Source of the DNA: Spirochaetota bacterium
Lineage (GTDB): Bacteria > Spirochaetota > Spirochaetia > Treponematales > Treponemataceae
Direction of reading: 5' to 3'
Assembly (NCBI GenBank): GCA_029571425.1
Contig: JAKPSR010000314.1
Span: 1 to 6,272, forward strand
Length of the DNA stretch: 6,272 bases
This document shows positions 5,722 through 6,272 of the stretch, one piece after another (position 1 is the stretch's first letter; each line of letters begins with the position of its first letter). Position numbers and translations under genes: made by a program. Below the pieces are notes generated by a model that was not told the DNA's origin, made no database searches, and saw nothing but the letters and a program-made list of their open reading frames with translations.

Positions 5722-6272
5722 GTGAGAATCGGCATAGACGCCTTCGGATGCGACCATGGAAGATCCGGCATTGGGTCATACCTACATTCCCTCGTCCATA
5801 ACCTTCCGGACTCCGAGGCTCGCATCGAGCTCTTCGGACCCGAGCTCGATCGCTATACCTACACATCCGGGATCGACTCCCTCGGCTACTCGGGCGTGCC
5901 TGTCAGCGACAGCCTCCTCGCCGAGCGGCTTTGGCACCTTGTCCGCTTTCCCTCGTTCGTACGGCGGCAGAAGTACGATGCCGTTCTCTTCCCGGCTGGG
6001 GGGAAGCTACTGCCGTTGATATACGACCGGCCGTCGGTCGTCGTCGTCCAGGAGATCGTGTCGGACGTCTACCGGAACTCGGACGACGGCATCTTCGCCA
6101 GCATCCTTCGCTACCAGCTTAAGCGGGTCGACCGGATCATCGCCGCGAGCGAGTTTATCCGGGACGACCTCGTCAGGATGAGCGTGGACGAGTCGCGAAT
6201 CACGGTCATCCACAACGGCGTAGACCGGAACCTTTTCTACCCGCGGGAGGTCTCGGGGGGCGAGGCCGTGCT
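5722..6272 (+). CDS. GT4-family glycosyltransferase, N-terminal part (cut by right edge)
   Basis: From GTG 5722 the frame is open to the window end and gives 183 full codons. The protein begins MRIGIDAFGCDHGRSGIGSY, with the GIGSY glycine loop (16-20) typical of GT4 enzymes of the mannosyl/rhamnosyltransferase kind that build polysaccharides or glycolipids. The Rossmann-like acceptor domain continues with YDAVLFPAG (85-93), VVVVQE (106-111), the stretch IIAASEFIRDDL (139-150) and the interdomain linker VIHNGVDRNLFYP (162-174), which matches the family's NGVD..F.P signature. The donor domain with the EX7E motif must lie beyond the window. Where many relatives have His-Asp after the strand near 106-110, this one has Gln-Glu. 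The GTG is favoured because GGAGG lies six bases upstream and the family N-terminus begins exactly there. It is divergent from the helicase. The acceptor is unknown; the wording of the N-terminus reminds me of spirochaete proteins. Confidence 0.88.
   Translation, partial: MRIGIDAFGCDHGRSGIGSYLHSLVHNLPDSEARIELFGPELDRYTYTSGIDSLGYSGVPVSDSLLAERLWHLVRFPSFVRRQKYDAVLFPAGGKLLPLIYDRPSVVVVQEIVSDVYRNSDDGIFASILRYQLKRVDRIIAASEFIRDDLVRMSVDESRITVIHNGVDRNLFYPREVSGGEAV

Overview
This GC-rich window (roughly 60% G+C by eye) is densely coded. It reads like chromosomal DNA of a diderm bacterium. Evidence for two membranes is a secreted protein with a Sec signal peptide, a barrel-like body and an aromatic C-terminus. 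The N-terminus of the right-hand glycosyltransferase and the pairing of lipid glycosyltransferases remind me of free-living, GC-rich spirochaetes (Spirochaeta/Treponema-like). That placement is inference from memory, not a search result.

Layout, left to right: (1) at the extreme left edge, a likely divergent gene on the minus strand, of which only the first 13 codons are visible; (2) a GT4-family glycosyltransferase (137-1363, +), likely to act on a membrane lipid; (3) a GT28/UgtP/MGDG-synthase-like glycosyltransferase (best start 1410, ends 2576, +); (4) a secreted Wzi-like outer-membrane barrel protein (2649-4421, +); (5) a convergent minimal DEAD-box RNA helicase (5653-4433, -) whose stop lies 11 bp from the barrel gene's stop; (6) a divergent GT4 glycosyltransferase (5722 onward, +) cut by the right edge. 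No tRNA, rRNA, CRISPR array, insertion sequence or phage gene is visible. No non-coding stretch exceeds about 100 bases.

How the genes may work together: the two adjacent glycosyltransferases fit a two-step or processive pathway that puts sugars on diacylglycerol to make membrane glycolipids. The next gene resembles the Wzi family, which holds surface polysaccharide at the outer membrane. With the second GT4 gene beyond the helicase, this looks like a small envelope-glycoconjugate neighbourhood interrupted by a housekeeping-type RNA helicase.

The most interesting signal is in gene starts. Several promoters place the -10 box directly before a start codon that has no Shine-Dalgarno sequence (the left-edge gene, the GT28 gene, and possibly the helicase), which suggests leaderless or near-leaderless transcripts. 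The other three genes have good ribosome binding sites. I do not see a clearly new biological system. The leaderless starts, the overlapping divergent promoters and the glycolipid/Wzi-like linkage are the points worth checking.
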